Assembly (NCBI RefSeq): GCF_026410255.1
Contig: NZ_JAPMLL010000002.1
Location: 1-64,000 of the forward strand
Reading direction: 5' to 3'
Origin: Xanthomarina sp. F1114
GTDB taxonomy: Bacteria; Bacteroidota; Bacteroidia; Flavobacteriales; Flavobacteriaceae
DNA: 64,000 nucleotides
Positions 21,568 through 29,847 of the stretch are shown here, one piece after another. Each line of letters begins with the position of its first letter. Within the stretch, counting starts at the first letter, position 1. A model generated the notes under the pieces. It searched no databases. It had not been told where the DNA came from and saw only the letters and a list, made by a program, of their open reading frames with translations. The position numbers and the translations under genes were made by a program.

Positions 21568-21638
21568 TTATAGCTAAATAAAAGCGTTTCGTATTCATTT
21601 TGTACTTCTTGTGCAAGATAATCGAAAATCGTATGCAT

Positions 21639-21667
21639 AAAAAAACGGTTTGACGAAAGCCAAACCG
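21639..21667 (-). terminator. Terminator of the tRNA gene
   Basis: On the minus strand a 7-bp stem (21646-21652 with 21661-21667) is followed by seven T, directly downstream of the tRNA 3' end. Confidence 0.7.
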
Positions 21668-21693
21668 CTGTTTATAATACGATTACAATTTAG

Positions 21694-21766
<73 letters not shown>

Positions 21767-21885
21767 ATTTAGTATCCAAAAGTTATTTTAGCTTTTAACC
21801 CATTCGCTTCATAATGGCGACATAACTTATTTGGACTGCAAAGATACAATGCTTTTTAGATATAACAAGTATATTTTTAAAAAAA

Positions 21886-22068
21886 TTATTGCTCTATACT
21901 TTTCACTTCAAAACAAACTAATAATTGACTCTCGAATTTAATTAAAACTTGTATGGGATTACAGCAAACTTCACAGTCTTCAATATACTCTTGTTCAGAC
22001 TGCGAGCTATCTAATAACATTGAAACAGTCTCCCAACAATAAGGACATTGAAATAGGTGTTCTTCCAT
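21886..22068 (-). CDS. CPXCG-motif cysteine-rich small protein
   Basis: The 60-residue acidic protein has a CPYC pair near residue 8 and a CEVC pair near residue 32, matching the CPXCG motif family that probably binds one zinc. It is cytoplasmic with no signal. The ATG at 22068 is preceded by an AT-rich leader. It lies 65 nt downstream of the LRR gene but is separated from it by a terminator. The family has no assigned function. Confidence 0.8.
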   Translation of the reverse strand: MEEHLFQCPYCWETVSMLLDSSQSEQEYIEDCEVCCNPIQVLIKFESQLLVCFEVKSIEQ

Positions 22069-22080
22069 AATTTAAAAATA

Positions 22081-22109
22081 AAAAAAAGACCATCTTTTTC
22101 AGATAGTCT
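22081..22109 (-). terminator. Terminator of the LRR protein gene
   Basis: On the minus strand a 9-bp stem with one G-T wobble and a 5-nt loop is followed by seven T. Confidence 0.8.
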
Positions 22110-22133
22110 ATCAATTTATAAATTAATTAGTGT

Positions 22134-22955
22134 TTAATCATTGTCTGTAATAACCGTTTCTACATTGAATTCAATAAATTTATTAGGGTGAATTCCCGTT
22201 CCGTCTACCAAAGAAACATATTCACGGTCAAAATCATTATCGCTCACCATAAAAGTGCTTAGCTTAGTCAAATCTGTGACTTGATAAGGAACCGATCCAG
22301 TTAGCTTGTTACTTGCTAACACCAACTCTTTTAACTCTGTTAATTTACCTATTTCTGAAGGAATTTCGCCAACCAATTTATTGTCTATTAAACTTAAAAT
22401 TTCCAGTTGTTTTATGTTCTCTATTTGTGTTGGAATAGTTCCAGTCAAATAATTACTTCCTAGCATCAATTCTTTTAAATTCACCAAGTTTCCAATGGAA
22501 GTAGGAATCTCGCCAGTTAAACCGTTACTATAAAGTTTTAAAACTTGTAAGTTTTTTAATCCCCCTATTTCGCTAGGTAATTGACCTTCAAATTTATTCA
22601 TAAATAACTCTAACGAAACTAATGCAGATAGACTACCTATTGAAGAAGGCAACTCCCCTTCTATTTGATTAAACCCAAGATTCATTTTTCTCAAGTTTAC
22701 TAAATTTCCTATTTCGTGTGGAAGCGTACCTTGAAGATTATTGAAATGTAGATTAATCTCTACAACTTGATTATTTTCTACTGTAACTCCGTACCAAGTT
22801 TCAATAGAGTCATTTGTATTCCAAGTGTGATTCCATTGTTCGCCATTTGTAGCATTATAAAGTGCTAAGAGCGCATCTCTCTCGCTGTCAGGTACTTCTG
22901 AAAATGAAAAATTAGTTACCAAAAAACAAAAAATTACTAGTGTAAAGTTTCTCAT
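22134..22955 (-). CDS. Exported leucine-rich-repeat protein (plant-type LRR)
   Basis: The 273-residue protein has a signal peptide (residues 1-19) and an N-terminal cap like plant LRR proteins (ERDALLALYNATNGEQW, NDSIETWYGV). It then has about seven 24-residue repeats of pattern LxxLxxLxLxxNxLxGxIPxxIG (for example LKLYSNGLTGEIPTSIGNL). It ends with an acidic tail and shows no sorting domain or anchor. Such proteins are common in marine Bacteroidota and are taken to mediate binding at the cell surface; the ligand is unknown. A -7 box lies at 23012-23019 and a terminator at 22081-22109, so it is monocistronic. Confidence 0.88.
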   Translation of the reverse strand: MRNFTLVIFCFLVTNFSFSEVPDSERDALLALYNATNGEQWNHTWNTNDSIETWYGVTVENNQVVEINLHFNNLQGTLPHEIGNLVNLRKMNLGFNQIEGELPSSIGSLSALVSLELFMNKFEGQLPSEIGGLKNLQVLKLYSNGLTGEIPTSIGNLVNLKELMLGSNYLTGTIPTQIENIKQLEILSLIDNKLVGEIPSEIGKLTELKELVLASNKLTGSVPYQVTDLTKLSTFMVSDNDFDREYVSLVDGTGIHPNKFIEFNVETVITDND

Positions 22956-23011
22956 GGTTGTTAGATTTGAGTGAATTGTCTAACAATAATAGAAGTTTTA
23001 TAGATTATAAA

Positions 23012-23019
23012 CAAATTTA
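23012..23019 (-). promoter_or_regulatory. -7 element (TAAATTTG) of the LRR gene
   Basis: It matches TAnnTTTG on the minus strand, 57 nt upstream of the ATG. No clear -33 TTTG is present. Confidence 0.4.
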
Positions 23020-23064
23020 ATCGATGAACTACATGATTTATAAAAAAAACAAGAAAATTTTAGA

Positions 23065-24969
23065 TTACAAATTCTCTATGGCTTCATGAACATTTTCCCA
23101 ATCTTCCATATGAGTTTCTAATTTTTTCTTTTTAGACTCGTAAGATTCAAAAAAGCTCGGATTAGAAACGGTTTCATCGTAATTTGCAGCTAAATCTGCA
23201 TCCATTTTCTTAATCTCTTTCTCAAGTTGTTGAATTTTTGATTCCAGATTACTCATCTTATTATTTAAAGATTTTAACTTTTTTTGAGATTCATAAGATT
23301 GTTTATTGCTTTCTTTAGGTGTTTCTTTTATAACATCCCGTTTTTCAACTTCACGTAAATTTTCAACATTACGTTGTTGTAAATAGAAATCAATATCTCC
23401 TAAATACTCTTTTATTTTATGGTCTTTAAACTCGTAAACCGTATTCGTTAATCCCTGAAGAAAATCTCTGTCGTGAGACACCAAAATTAACGTTCCTTCA
23501 AACTTTTTAAGCGCATCTTTTAATACGTTTTTAGATTTTATATCTAAGTGGTTTGTAGGCTCATCCATTACCAATACATTAAGTGGTTGAAGTAATAGTT
23601 TTGCCAAAGCCAATCGGTTTCTTTCTCCACCAGAAAGTACACGAACGTATTTATCTACTTCTTCTCCTCTAAATAAAAACGATCCAAGAATATCTCTTAC
23701 TTTACTTCGGTTGGTTTCGTTTGCAGCGTCAATCATGGTATCTAAAACGGTTTTATTACCATCTAAATACTCTGCTTGATTTTGAGCAAAATATCCAATT
23801 TGAACGTTATGTCCAAGCTTTAAATCTCCCTCATGCTCTAATTCTCCAACAATAATTTTTGCCAAAGTAGATTTTCCTTGTCCGTTTTGTCCAACAAAAG
23901 CCGTTTTAGTATCTCTTTCAATAGTTAGGCTAATATCTTTTAATACCTGAACTTGGTCGTAATTTTTAGTGATATTTTCAGCTTCTATAACTACTTTTCC
24001 TGGAATAATAGATACTGGAAAGTTTAGTTTCATTACTGCATTATCATCTTCGTCTACCTCTATCCTATCAATTCTATCTAACTTTTTTATTAAAGATTGT
24101 GCCATTGTTGCTTTTGAAGCTTTTGCTCGGAATTTTTCAATAAGCTTTTCGGTTTGTTCAATTTGCTTTTGTTGATTCTTCTGAGTAGCAAGTTGCTGCT
24201 CTTTAATTTCTTTACGAAGAACTAGAAATTGAGAATAAGGTTTGTTGTAATCGTAGATTCTACCTAAAGAAATTTCTATGGTTCTATTAGTAACATTATC
24301 TAAAAACATTTTATCGTGAGATACAATTACAACAGCTCCCGGATAGGTTTTTAAAAACCCTTCTAACCAGATAATAGATTCAATATCCAAGTGGTTTGTA
24401 GGCTCATCTAGTAATAGAATATCATTATTCTGAAGAAGTAGTTTTGCCAATTCAATACGCATACGCCATCCTCCAGAAAAAGTATCTGTAAGTTTCTCAA
24501 AATCGCTTCTTTTAAAACCAAGTCCTTGCAATATCTTTTCAGTTTCACCTTGATAGTTATAGCCTCCAAGAATTTCGTATTGATGTTGCAGGTCGTTCAA
24601 GTCAACCATTATTTGATGATAGCCTTCACTTTCATAGTCGGTACGGTTTGCTAACTGATAATTAATATCTTCTAGTTTAGCCTCAATAGTTTTAAGCTCT
24701 TTAAAAGCTTCGTAAGATTCCTCTAAAACGGTTCTACCTAAGACAAAATCGATGTCTTGTTTTAAAAAGCCTATGCTTAAGTTTTTATCAGCAGCTATTT
24801 GACCAGAGTCTGGCTCCATTTCCTTGGATAGGATTTTTAGCATGGTCGATTTTCCTGCACCATTTTTTCCAATTAATCCAACACTATCTCCAGGACTTAA
24901 TTTAAAAGTTAGGTCTTCGAATAAATACTCTCCTTGAAAAGAGATGGATAGATTGTGAATGTTTAGCAT
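23065..24969 (-). CDS. ABC-F family ATPase
   Basis: The 634-residue protein has two ABC domains without membrane segments. Domain 1 has GKNGAGKS near residue 36 and FSGGWRMRIELAKLL; domain 2 has GQNGQGKS near residue 363 and LSGGERNRLALAKLL; both have LLDEPTNHLD or VMDEPTNHLD. Between them lies a charged linker of about 80 residues (P-site tRNA interaction motif position), and a coiled coil of about 90 residues closes the protein (KSLNNKMSNLESKIQQLEKEI). ABC-F proteins act on the ribosome in translation or antibiotic protection. The coiled-coil tail is like Uup/YdiF-type members. It is transcribed divergently from the DUF983 gene, with interlocking -7 boxes. Confidence 0.92.
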   Translation of the reverse strand: MLNIHNLSISFQGEYLFEDLTFKLSPGDSVGLIGKNGAGKSTMLKILSKEMEPDSGQIAADKNLSIGFLKQDIDFVLGRTVLEESYEAFKELKTIEAKLEDINYQLANRTDYESEGYHQIMVDLNDLQHQYEILGGYNYQGETEKILQGLGFKRSDFEKLTDTFSGGWRMRIELAKLLLQNNDILLLDEPTNHLDIESIIWLEGFLKTYPGAVVIVSHDKMFLDNVTNRTIEISLGRIYDYNKPYSQFLVLRKEIKEQQLATQKNQQKQIEQTEKLIEKFRAKASKATMAQSLIKKLDRIDRIEVDEDDNAVMKLNFPVSIIPGKVVIEAENITKNYDQVQVLKDISLTIERDTKTAFVGQNGQGKSTLAKIIVGELEHEGDLKLGHNVQIGYFAQNQAEYLDGNKTVLDTMIDAANETNRSKVRDILGSFLFRGEEVDKYVRVLSGGERNRLALAKLLLQPLNVLVMDEPTNHLDIKSKNVLKDALKKFEGTLILVSHDRDFLQGLTNTVYEFKDHKIKEYLGDIDFYLQQRNVENLREVEKRDVIKETPKESNKQSYESQKKLKSLNNKMSNLESKIQQLEKEIKKMDADLAANYDETVSNPSFFESYESKKKKLETHMEDWENVHEAIENL

Positions 24970-25008
24970 TTTTGTGACTCTTGTTACACTTGTTGTTAAA
25001 TAATATTC

Positions 25009-25024
25009 TAATTTTGCAAAAGTA
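25009..25024. promoter_or_regulatory. Back-to-back -7 boxes for the divergent ABC-F and DUF983 genes
   Basis: The plus strand reads TAATTTTG (25009-25016) and the minus strand TACTTTTG (25024-25017). Both fit TAnnTTTG and abut in one near-palindrome. The plus-strand ATG (25037) is 20 nt away and the minus-strand ATG (24969) is 47 nt away. Confidence 0.55.
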
Positions 25025-25036
25025 ATAGTTTTAGCA

Positions 25037-25429
25037 ATGATAAAAAAAGGTAATAAACTTTATAGCATCTTTACAGGAACATGTCCTAAATGTCACCAAG
25101 AATCCATGTATTCCAACAAAAACCCTTATGTGCTAAAAGACGTTTTAAAAATTAAGGATCACTGCTCCAAATGCGAAACAAAATACCGTTTAGAACCTTC
25201 TTTCTTTTTTGGCTCTATGTATGTAAGTTATGGCGTAGGAATAGCTTTTGCCGTAGCTGCTTTTGTTATCAGTTTTTTCTTTTTAGGTAGTAGCCTAACT
25301 ACAGCCTTTATTGCTATAGTTGCTACTTTAGTTGTATTTGCCCCAATTATTATGAGATGGTCCAGAAATATATGGATTAACCTTTTTATGCATTTTGATG
25401 AAAGTTTAGTCAAGGATAAAAACGACTAA
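25037..25429 (+). CDS. DUF983 family membrane protein
   Basis: The 130-residue protein has two N-terminal zinc-finger-like pairs (CPKC near residue 16, CSKC near residue 43). A conserved RLEPSFFFGSMYVSYG segment and two adjacent membrane helices (about residues 65-105) follow. This is the layout of the DUF983 family, of unknown function. Its stop codon lies inside the convergent FAD oxidoreductase gene, a 20-nt tail-to-tail overlap. Confidence 0.85.
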   Translation: MIKKGNKLYSIFTGTCPKCHQESMYSNKNPYVLKDVLKIKDHCSKCETKYRLEPSFFFGSMYVSYGVGIAFAVAAFVISFFFLGSSLTTAFIAIVATLVVFAPIIMRWSRNIWINLFMHFDESLVKDKND

Positions 25430-26456
25430 TGTCACATTCGCTATCAATCTCCTTACCGTCTTCTATATAATTAAATAATTGTTTGGCTACATAAGGTCCA
25501 ATCATTACGCCTCTAGTACCAAGCCCGTTTAAAACATACATATTTGCATGTTCCGGATGTTTCCCTATTAAAGGCCTTCTATCTTTAACTGTTGGCCTTA
25601 TTCCTGCTACTTGATCCACCACTTTAAAAGTACAATTCAAAAAAGTCTCCAGCTTTTTTAAGAGCTCTTCTCTCCCCTCTTTTGTAATACTATTGGTTTT
25701 ATCCTTCCAATTGTAGGTGGCACCAATATGGTACAAATCCTCTCCTAATGGCAAAACAAATACACTGGATTTTAAGACATAATCGATTTTTAAATCGGGT
25801 GCATGTATAGTTAGTAGTTCGCCTTTAGACTCCTTTAAAGGAAGGTAATTAAAAAACGGATTTTGTTTTAATCCAAAGCCTTCAGAGAACACCAGATGAG
25901 AAGCAGAAATGTCTTGATAAGTAATCCTTTTTTCTTTAATTTCTATGTCAGTATAATTAAACCTAGTTTCAATAAGTCGGTCTACTTGTCTTAAATATGC
26001 TTTATATGAAGTAACAAGAACATTTGTATCAATTCTTCCCGTATCTAAAACTTCACCAAAACCAAAGTCAGCAAGAATCGAGGAATTGTTGTTTTTAATT
26101 ATTTTTGAAGAAAGCATTTCTGACAGCATAGGATTATCTGATGCAGCAAACCAATTATTCTGTTCTTCGTGAGAAGTAAACCGTCTATAAACCGGGACTT
26201 TATAATCAATTTTAATTTGGAGCTTGTCTTCAATATTATGATACATAGGCAGAGCTATCTCTAATTGCTCTTTACTTTTCCAAACAGAAGTAAAGCGTTT
26301 TAGAACAACAGGATTGTATAAGCCTCCGGCCACTAAAGAAGACTGTTGTGACGAATTATCGAAAACAATAAAACTTTTATTAGCAGCAATTAGTTGCTCG
26401 CAAAAAGCAATTCCAGCTAGACCACAACCTACTATAATATAATCAACTTGTTTCAT
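25410..26456 (-). CDS. FAD-dependent oxidoreductase (DAO family)
   Basis: The 348-residue protein starts with a Rossmann FAD-binding strand (DYIIVGCGLAGIAFCEQL). It has the DAO-family second signature near the C-terminus (GIRPTVKDRRPLIGKHP and LNGLGTRGVMIGPYVAKQL). It is soluble with no signal, so it is presumably a cytoplasmic amine or amino-acid oxidase. It follows gldN but is separated from it by a strong terminator and has its own -7 box 6 nt upstream of the ATG, so it is not part of the gliding operon. The substrate is unknown. Confidence 0.85.
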   Translation of the reverse strand: MKQVDYIIVGCGLAGIAFCEQLIAANKSFIVFDNSSQQSSLVAGGLYNPVVLKRFTSVWKSKEQLEIALPMYHNIEDKLQIKIDYKVPVYRRFTSHEEQNNWFAASDNPMLSEMLSSKIIKNNNSSILADFGFGEVLDTGRIDTNVLVTSYKAYLRQVDRLIETRFNYTDIEIKEKRITYQDISASHLVFSEGFGLKQNPFFNYLPLKESKGELLTIHAPDLKIDYVLKSSVFVLPLGEDLYHIGATYNWKDKTNSITKEGREELLKKLETFLNCTFKVVDQVAGIRPTVKDRRPLIGKHPEHANMYVLNGLGTRGVMIGPYVAKQLFNYIEDGKEIDSECDISRFYP

Positions 26457-26462
26457 AAGTTA

Positions 26463-26470
26463 CAAAAGTA
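26463..26470 (-). promoter_or_regulatory. -7 element (TACTTTTG) of the FAD oxidoreductase gene
   Basis: It matches TAnnTTTG on the minus strand and ends only 6 nt before the ATG at 26456. The mRNA should therefore be leaderless or nearly so. Confidence 0.5.
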
Positions 26471-26502
26471 AGCTAAAATGAATCTTTGATTGTATGGAAT
26501 AA

Positions 26503-26533
26503 AAAAAACGTTCACTTTTGGTGAACGTTTTTT
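26503..26533 (-). terminator. Terminator of the gldKLMN operon (bidirectional shape)
   Basis: Arms at 26508-26515 and 26521-26528 form an 8-bp stem with a 5-nt loop, flanked by A and T runs on both sides. Confidence 0.85.
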
Positions 26534-26554
26534 AAGTATATTATGAGATTCTAT

Positions 26555-27454
26555 CTAGTAGGCCCACATATCTAATTCAAAGTTTCTAATTTTTTCTTTA
26601 ATTCTATCAGATTCTAATAGTTGCATTAAAGCATTTTCAGAAATATATTCGGTCACCTTACGGTCTCCGTACACATTCTCCTCTTTATAAATATAACCAT
26701 TAAAACGTCTAGAATTTAACAAGTGATCGTAAGAGAAAGGCACCGCACTGTTTTCGTTATTAAACGATTTTGCATCATGCAGGATTTCTCTAGCATCTGG
26801 GAAAAACACCCAAAATAAAGGAATTGGTTCTTTGTTCGCTTCGTCGTCAGAATCTATAAAGTTAACATCTGGTGCTGCTGGTGCAATTCCAAGAAGTCTA
26901 AATTTTAATTCTGCTTGACGCTTATCGAAATACCATAAACCTTTAATTAAATAAGCACTAATATCGTAAGAAGTAATATCACGTTTAATAATATACTCTG
27001 GATCTACATACCCATCTGCATTAAATTGCTCGTAACCAATATCTAGAGTATCTACTTTAGACATAGCTGATCGAATATCTTTTAATGTTCTTTTGGTTGT
27101 AAAATAAGAATCATCATAAATGTTTTCAATATTACCATCTTTAACGTTTTTCCAAAGTACATCGAATAAAGAACGTCTGTCTTTACCAATATTATTGGTA
27201 TCTACAGGATAATATAATGGAAAATTAACACGCTCGTCTAATACAACTCTTTCCCAGGTCATTTTAGAAAACATAATATCTCTATCGTCCACATACCCAT
27301 AATCCAATGGTTTGTCGTTATCTACTTCTCTTTGAGCATCGGTTCTAACACCAATCTCTTCAGGACTTTTAGCATTTAAAATATTAGCCTGAGAAAAGGA
27401 AGCAGATACAAACGATATGCTTAAAACGGTTAATAAAAAACTTTTATAATTCAT
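26555..27454 (-). CDS. gldN: Gliding motility / type IX secretion protein GldN
   Basis: The 299-residue protein has a signal peptide (residues 1-21, ending SFSQA). It carries GldN/PorN features: ADAQREVDNDKPLDYGYVDDRDI-like opening, MFSKMTWERVVLDERVNFPLYYP, RSLFDVLWKNVKDG and WVFFPDAREILHDAKSFN. GldN is periplasmic and forms a ring with the GldK lipoprotein in the type IX secretion trans-envelope complex. It is the last gene of gldK-L-M-N, 52 nt after gldM and followed by a terminator, matching the known order of the locus in Flavobacterium. Confidence 0.95.
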   Translation of the reverse strand: MNYKSFLLTVLSISFVSASFSQANILNAKSPEEIGVRTDAQREVDNDKPLDYGYVDDRDIMFSKMTWERVVLDERVNFPLYYPVDTNNIGKDRRSLFDVLWKNVKDGNIENIYDDSYFTTKRTLKDIRSAMSKVDTLDIGYEQFNADGYVDPEYIIKRDITSYDISAYLIKGLWYFDKRQAELKFRLLGIAPAAPDVNFIDSDDEANKEPIPLFWVFFPDAREILHDAKSFNNENSAVPFSYDHLLNSRRFNGYIYKEENVYGDRKVTEYISENALMQLLESDRIKEKIRNFELDMWAY

Positions 27455-27506
27455 CTTTTTAAATTTAATTATTAGGGCTTATCACTTTTTGAGATGATAA
27501 TTTCTA

Positions 27507-29057
27507 TTAGTTTGCTATCTCAACAATTACAGCTGAAACTCCTTTTAACTTATAAGAAGAATTTCCTCTAATTTGTGCTTTGATATCAAAAATTTGAACG
27601 TTATCTCCACGTCTTGCTTTACGTAAAGCATTTTTCGCTTGACTGTTCAGTTTAGTTCCATTTACGTTAACAGATGGTTGTCCTGGTACTTTAAATTTAA
27701 ACGATGTAACTTGAATTGGTAATTCAAAATCAAAATCGTCTAACATAGCACCAATAGTAGCAATCTCTACAGAGTTACGAGGTAATTTTACAATACCATC
27801 TTGTCCACTAATAGTTCCAGTTGGTTTTGGAATATCTTTAATTCTAAATGTAGCTTTATCGCTAACTTTAGATCCATCAGGTAAAGTACCTGTTACATTA
27901 ATTGATATTTCTCTTCCTGTACCAGGGTTCATTACGTATTTACCAACACCAGATGTTTTGCTTAATCCTGGAGCACTTGCAGATACGTTATTATCTGAGA
28001 TACCCGCGAATGAGATAGTCATTGGGTTAGCAACCCCACGGTATACAACATTCATTTTATCAGCAGAAATAGTTGCTGAATTTGGTTTAGGAACAACAGC
28101 ATAGGTAGATTTTACTGGAATAGAGATAATTGAATCTCCTTCTTTAAATTGAAATTCTCCAGTAATCTCTCTTTCTCCAACAGCACCTGCTGGGAAATCT
28201 AATAGAGTTTTACCTGCTTGCATGGCATCTGCTGATAATTCTTCTCCATTAATAACTACTTTGTCTGCTTTTAAGGTGGTATCCTTTTTTCCTAAGATAA
28301 TTGTACCTGTAAAGTTTTCACCTGAAAAGAAAGCTGTTTTACTAGGTACCACAATCGCGTCAAAGTTTGTTAAAGAAGCTTCAACTTTTAACTTTCCAGC
28401 TAACATAGAAGATAAAACTTCAGATTGTGTCGTTTTTACGTCTGCTTGTAACTGAGTCATTTTGGTTAAAGATGCCACTAATGGAAACCCTTTATAATGG
28501 TAATCTAACCAATCTACCTTAATACCATCTCTATTTGTTACAGGTTCAGTTTCAAATTTATTTTTAACGTCTTCTGCAATACCAGCCATATCAGGGTTTT
28601 GAGATAATACTTCTACAACCCCATCTCTAAAGGTTGCGATTTGATTTAAAAACTCTTGCCCTTCTGGTTTCAATTTATCAGCTTGAAAGAAATTATTATC
28701 TAAATAATCTCCTTTGTCCATAACCTCATAATCTCTAGGATCTTTAACGGTTGCGGTCATATTTCCTTTCAATTCTTCTAAATAACTATTAAAGTTATCA
28801 GATAAGGTACTAATCTGATCAGCTTGTGCCTTTAAAGGCTGATATTTTGCTGGTTGTTCTGAAACCTTTTCTGCTAAACCTTGCATAAATGCTTCGTTTC
28901 TTTCAGAAGCTGCCTGATTGGATTCGGTTAACTTTTCATTCATTAAACCAAATGCCGATAGTACTTCTTTCGACATATTAAGTGCTAGCATGGCTATAAA
29001 CACTAAATACATCAAGTTAATCATTTTCTGCCTTGCGGATAATTTTCCTCCTGCCAT
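27507..29057 (-). CDS. gldM: Gliding motility / type IX secretion motor protein GldM
   Basis: The 516-residue protein opens with GGKLSARQKMINLMYLVFIAMLALNMS, the conserved GldM N-terminus with a single inner-membrane helix. A long helical region (residues about 40-220) and three to four beta-rich periplasmic domains follow. GldM spans the periplasm and, with GldL in the inner membrane, converts proton-motive force into movement and secretion. It lies 53 nt after gldL. The length is as usual for the family and no lesion is seen. Confidence 0.96.
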   Translation of the reverse strand: MAGGKLSARQKMINLMYLVFIAMLALNMSKEVLSAFGLMNEKLTESNQAASERNEAFMQGLAEKVSEQPAKYQPLKAQADQISTLSDNFNSYLEELKGNMTATVKDPRDYEVMDKGDYLDNNFFQADKLKPEGQEFLNQIATFRDGVVEVLSQNPDMAGIAEDVKNKFETEPVTNRDGIKVDWLDYHYKGFPLVASLTKMTQLQADVKTTQSEVLSSMLAGKLKVEASLTNFDAIVVPSKTAFFSGENFTGTIILGKKDTTLKADKVVINGEELSADAMQAGKTLLDFPAGAVGEREITGEFQFKEGDSIISIPVKSTYAVVPKPNSATISADKMNVVYRGVANPMTISFAGISDNNVSASAPGLSKTSGVGKYVMNPGTGREISINVTGTLPDGSKVSDKATFRIKDIPKPTGTISGQDGIVKLPRNSVEIATIGAMLDDFDFELPIQVTSFKFKVPGQPSVNVNGTKLNSQAKNALRKARRGDNVQIFDIKAQIRGNSSYKLKGVSAVIVEIAN

Positions 29058-29110
29058 TTCTAATTAGTTTTGTAGTTAATTGTTAAAATTTAGTTTTAGT
29101 ACTATACTAA

Positions 29111-29761
29111 TTAGTTCTTATTCATAGCAGATAGCATACCACCGTATACACCGTTTAATGATGATAGGTTAGATGCTAAAGATTGCATTTGATCTTTTAA
29201 TTTTGTCGCATTCTCAACTGCTTCTTCATTAATAGAAGCTTGACGGTTTACACTGTCTAATTGTACTTTATATAAACTATTAAGAGACTCCATTTGTGCA
29301 GCAGCTAAAGATAGTTCTTCACCATATTTTTTAGTAGCAGCCATTGAGTCAACTGTTGGGCTAATACCTTTTGCAGCTCCTTCAAAGTTTTTAATGCTAT
29401 CTCCTAAGCTAGCCATTAATTCTCCATCTATTTTAGCCTCTTTTAATAAGTTATCCAATTTTTTAGAAAGTAAACCTTCAGCGTCTTGTGGTTGCTCTTG
29501 TTTTTTGCTAGAAGAAACTCCTTGTGCACCAGCTAATTCTGGATATACTAAAGACCAGTCTAAATCATCATCAACAGGCTCGAAAGCAGAAATTGCAAAT
29601 ACAATAGCCTCTGTTACCAGACCTAAAGTTAACATCACGTTACCTGTTAACGGTCCTATTTCAAAGTGAACGATTTTGAATAATGCTCCAATAATTACAA
29701 TGGACGCTCCAAATCCGTAAGACATTACCATAAATTTCTTAAATGCTCTTGACTGTGCCAT
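29111..29761 (-). CDS. gldL: Gliding motility / type IX secretion motor protein GldL
   Basis: The 216-residue protein has two membrane helices at residues about 10-28 and 38-58 (MVMSYGFGASIVIIGALFKIVHF and GNVMLTLGLVTEAIVFAISAF), including the conserved Glu in the second helix. A cytoplasmic coiled-coil tail follows. GldL forms a pentamer around a GldM dimer and is the proton-driven stator of gliding and type IX secretion. Gene order and 86-nt spacing from gldK are as expected. Confidence 0.96.
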   Translation of the reverse strand: MAQSRAFKKFMVMSYGFGASIVIIGALFKIVHFEIGPLTGNVMLTLGLVTEAIVFAISAFEPVDDDLDWSLVYPELAGAQGVSSSKKQEQPQDAEGLLSKKLDNLLKEAKIDGELMASLGDSIKNFEGAAKGISPTVDSMAATKKYGEELSLAAAQMESLNSLYKVQLDSVNRQASINEEAVENATKLKDQMQSLASNLSSLNGVYGGMLSAMNKN

Positions 29762-29847
29762 AATTTTAGTTTTTTAGTTTTTTAGTTAAGTGTTTAAGTT
29801 TGTACTTAAATTTAATTGATTAAATATTTGTGGTTGATTTATTATTA

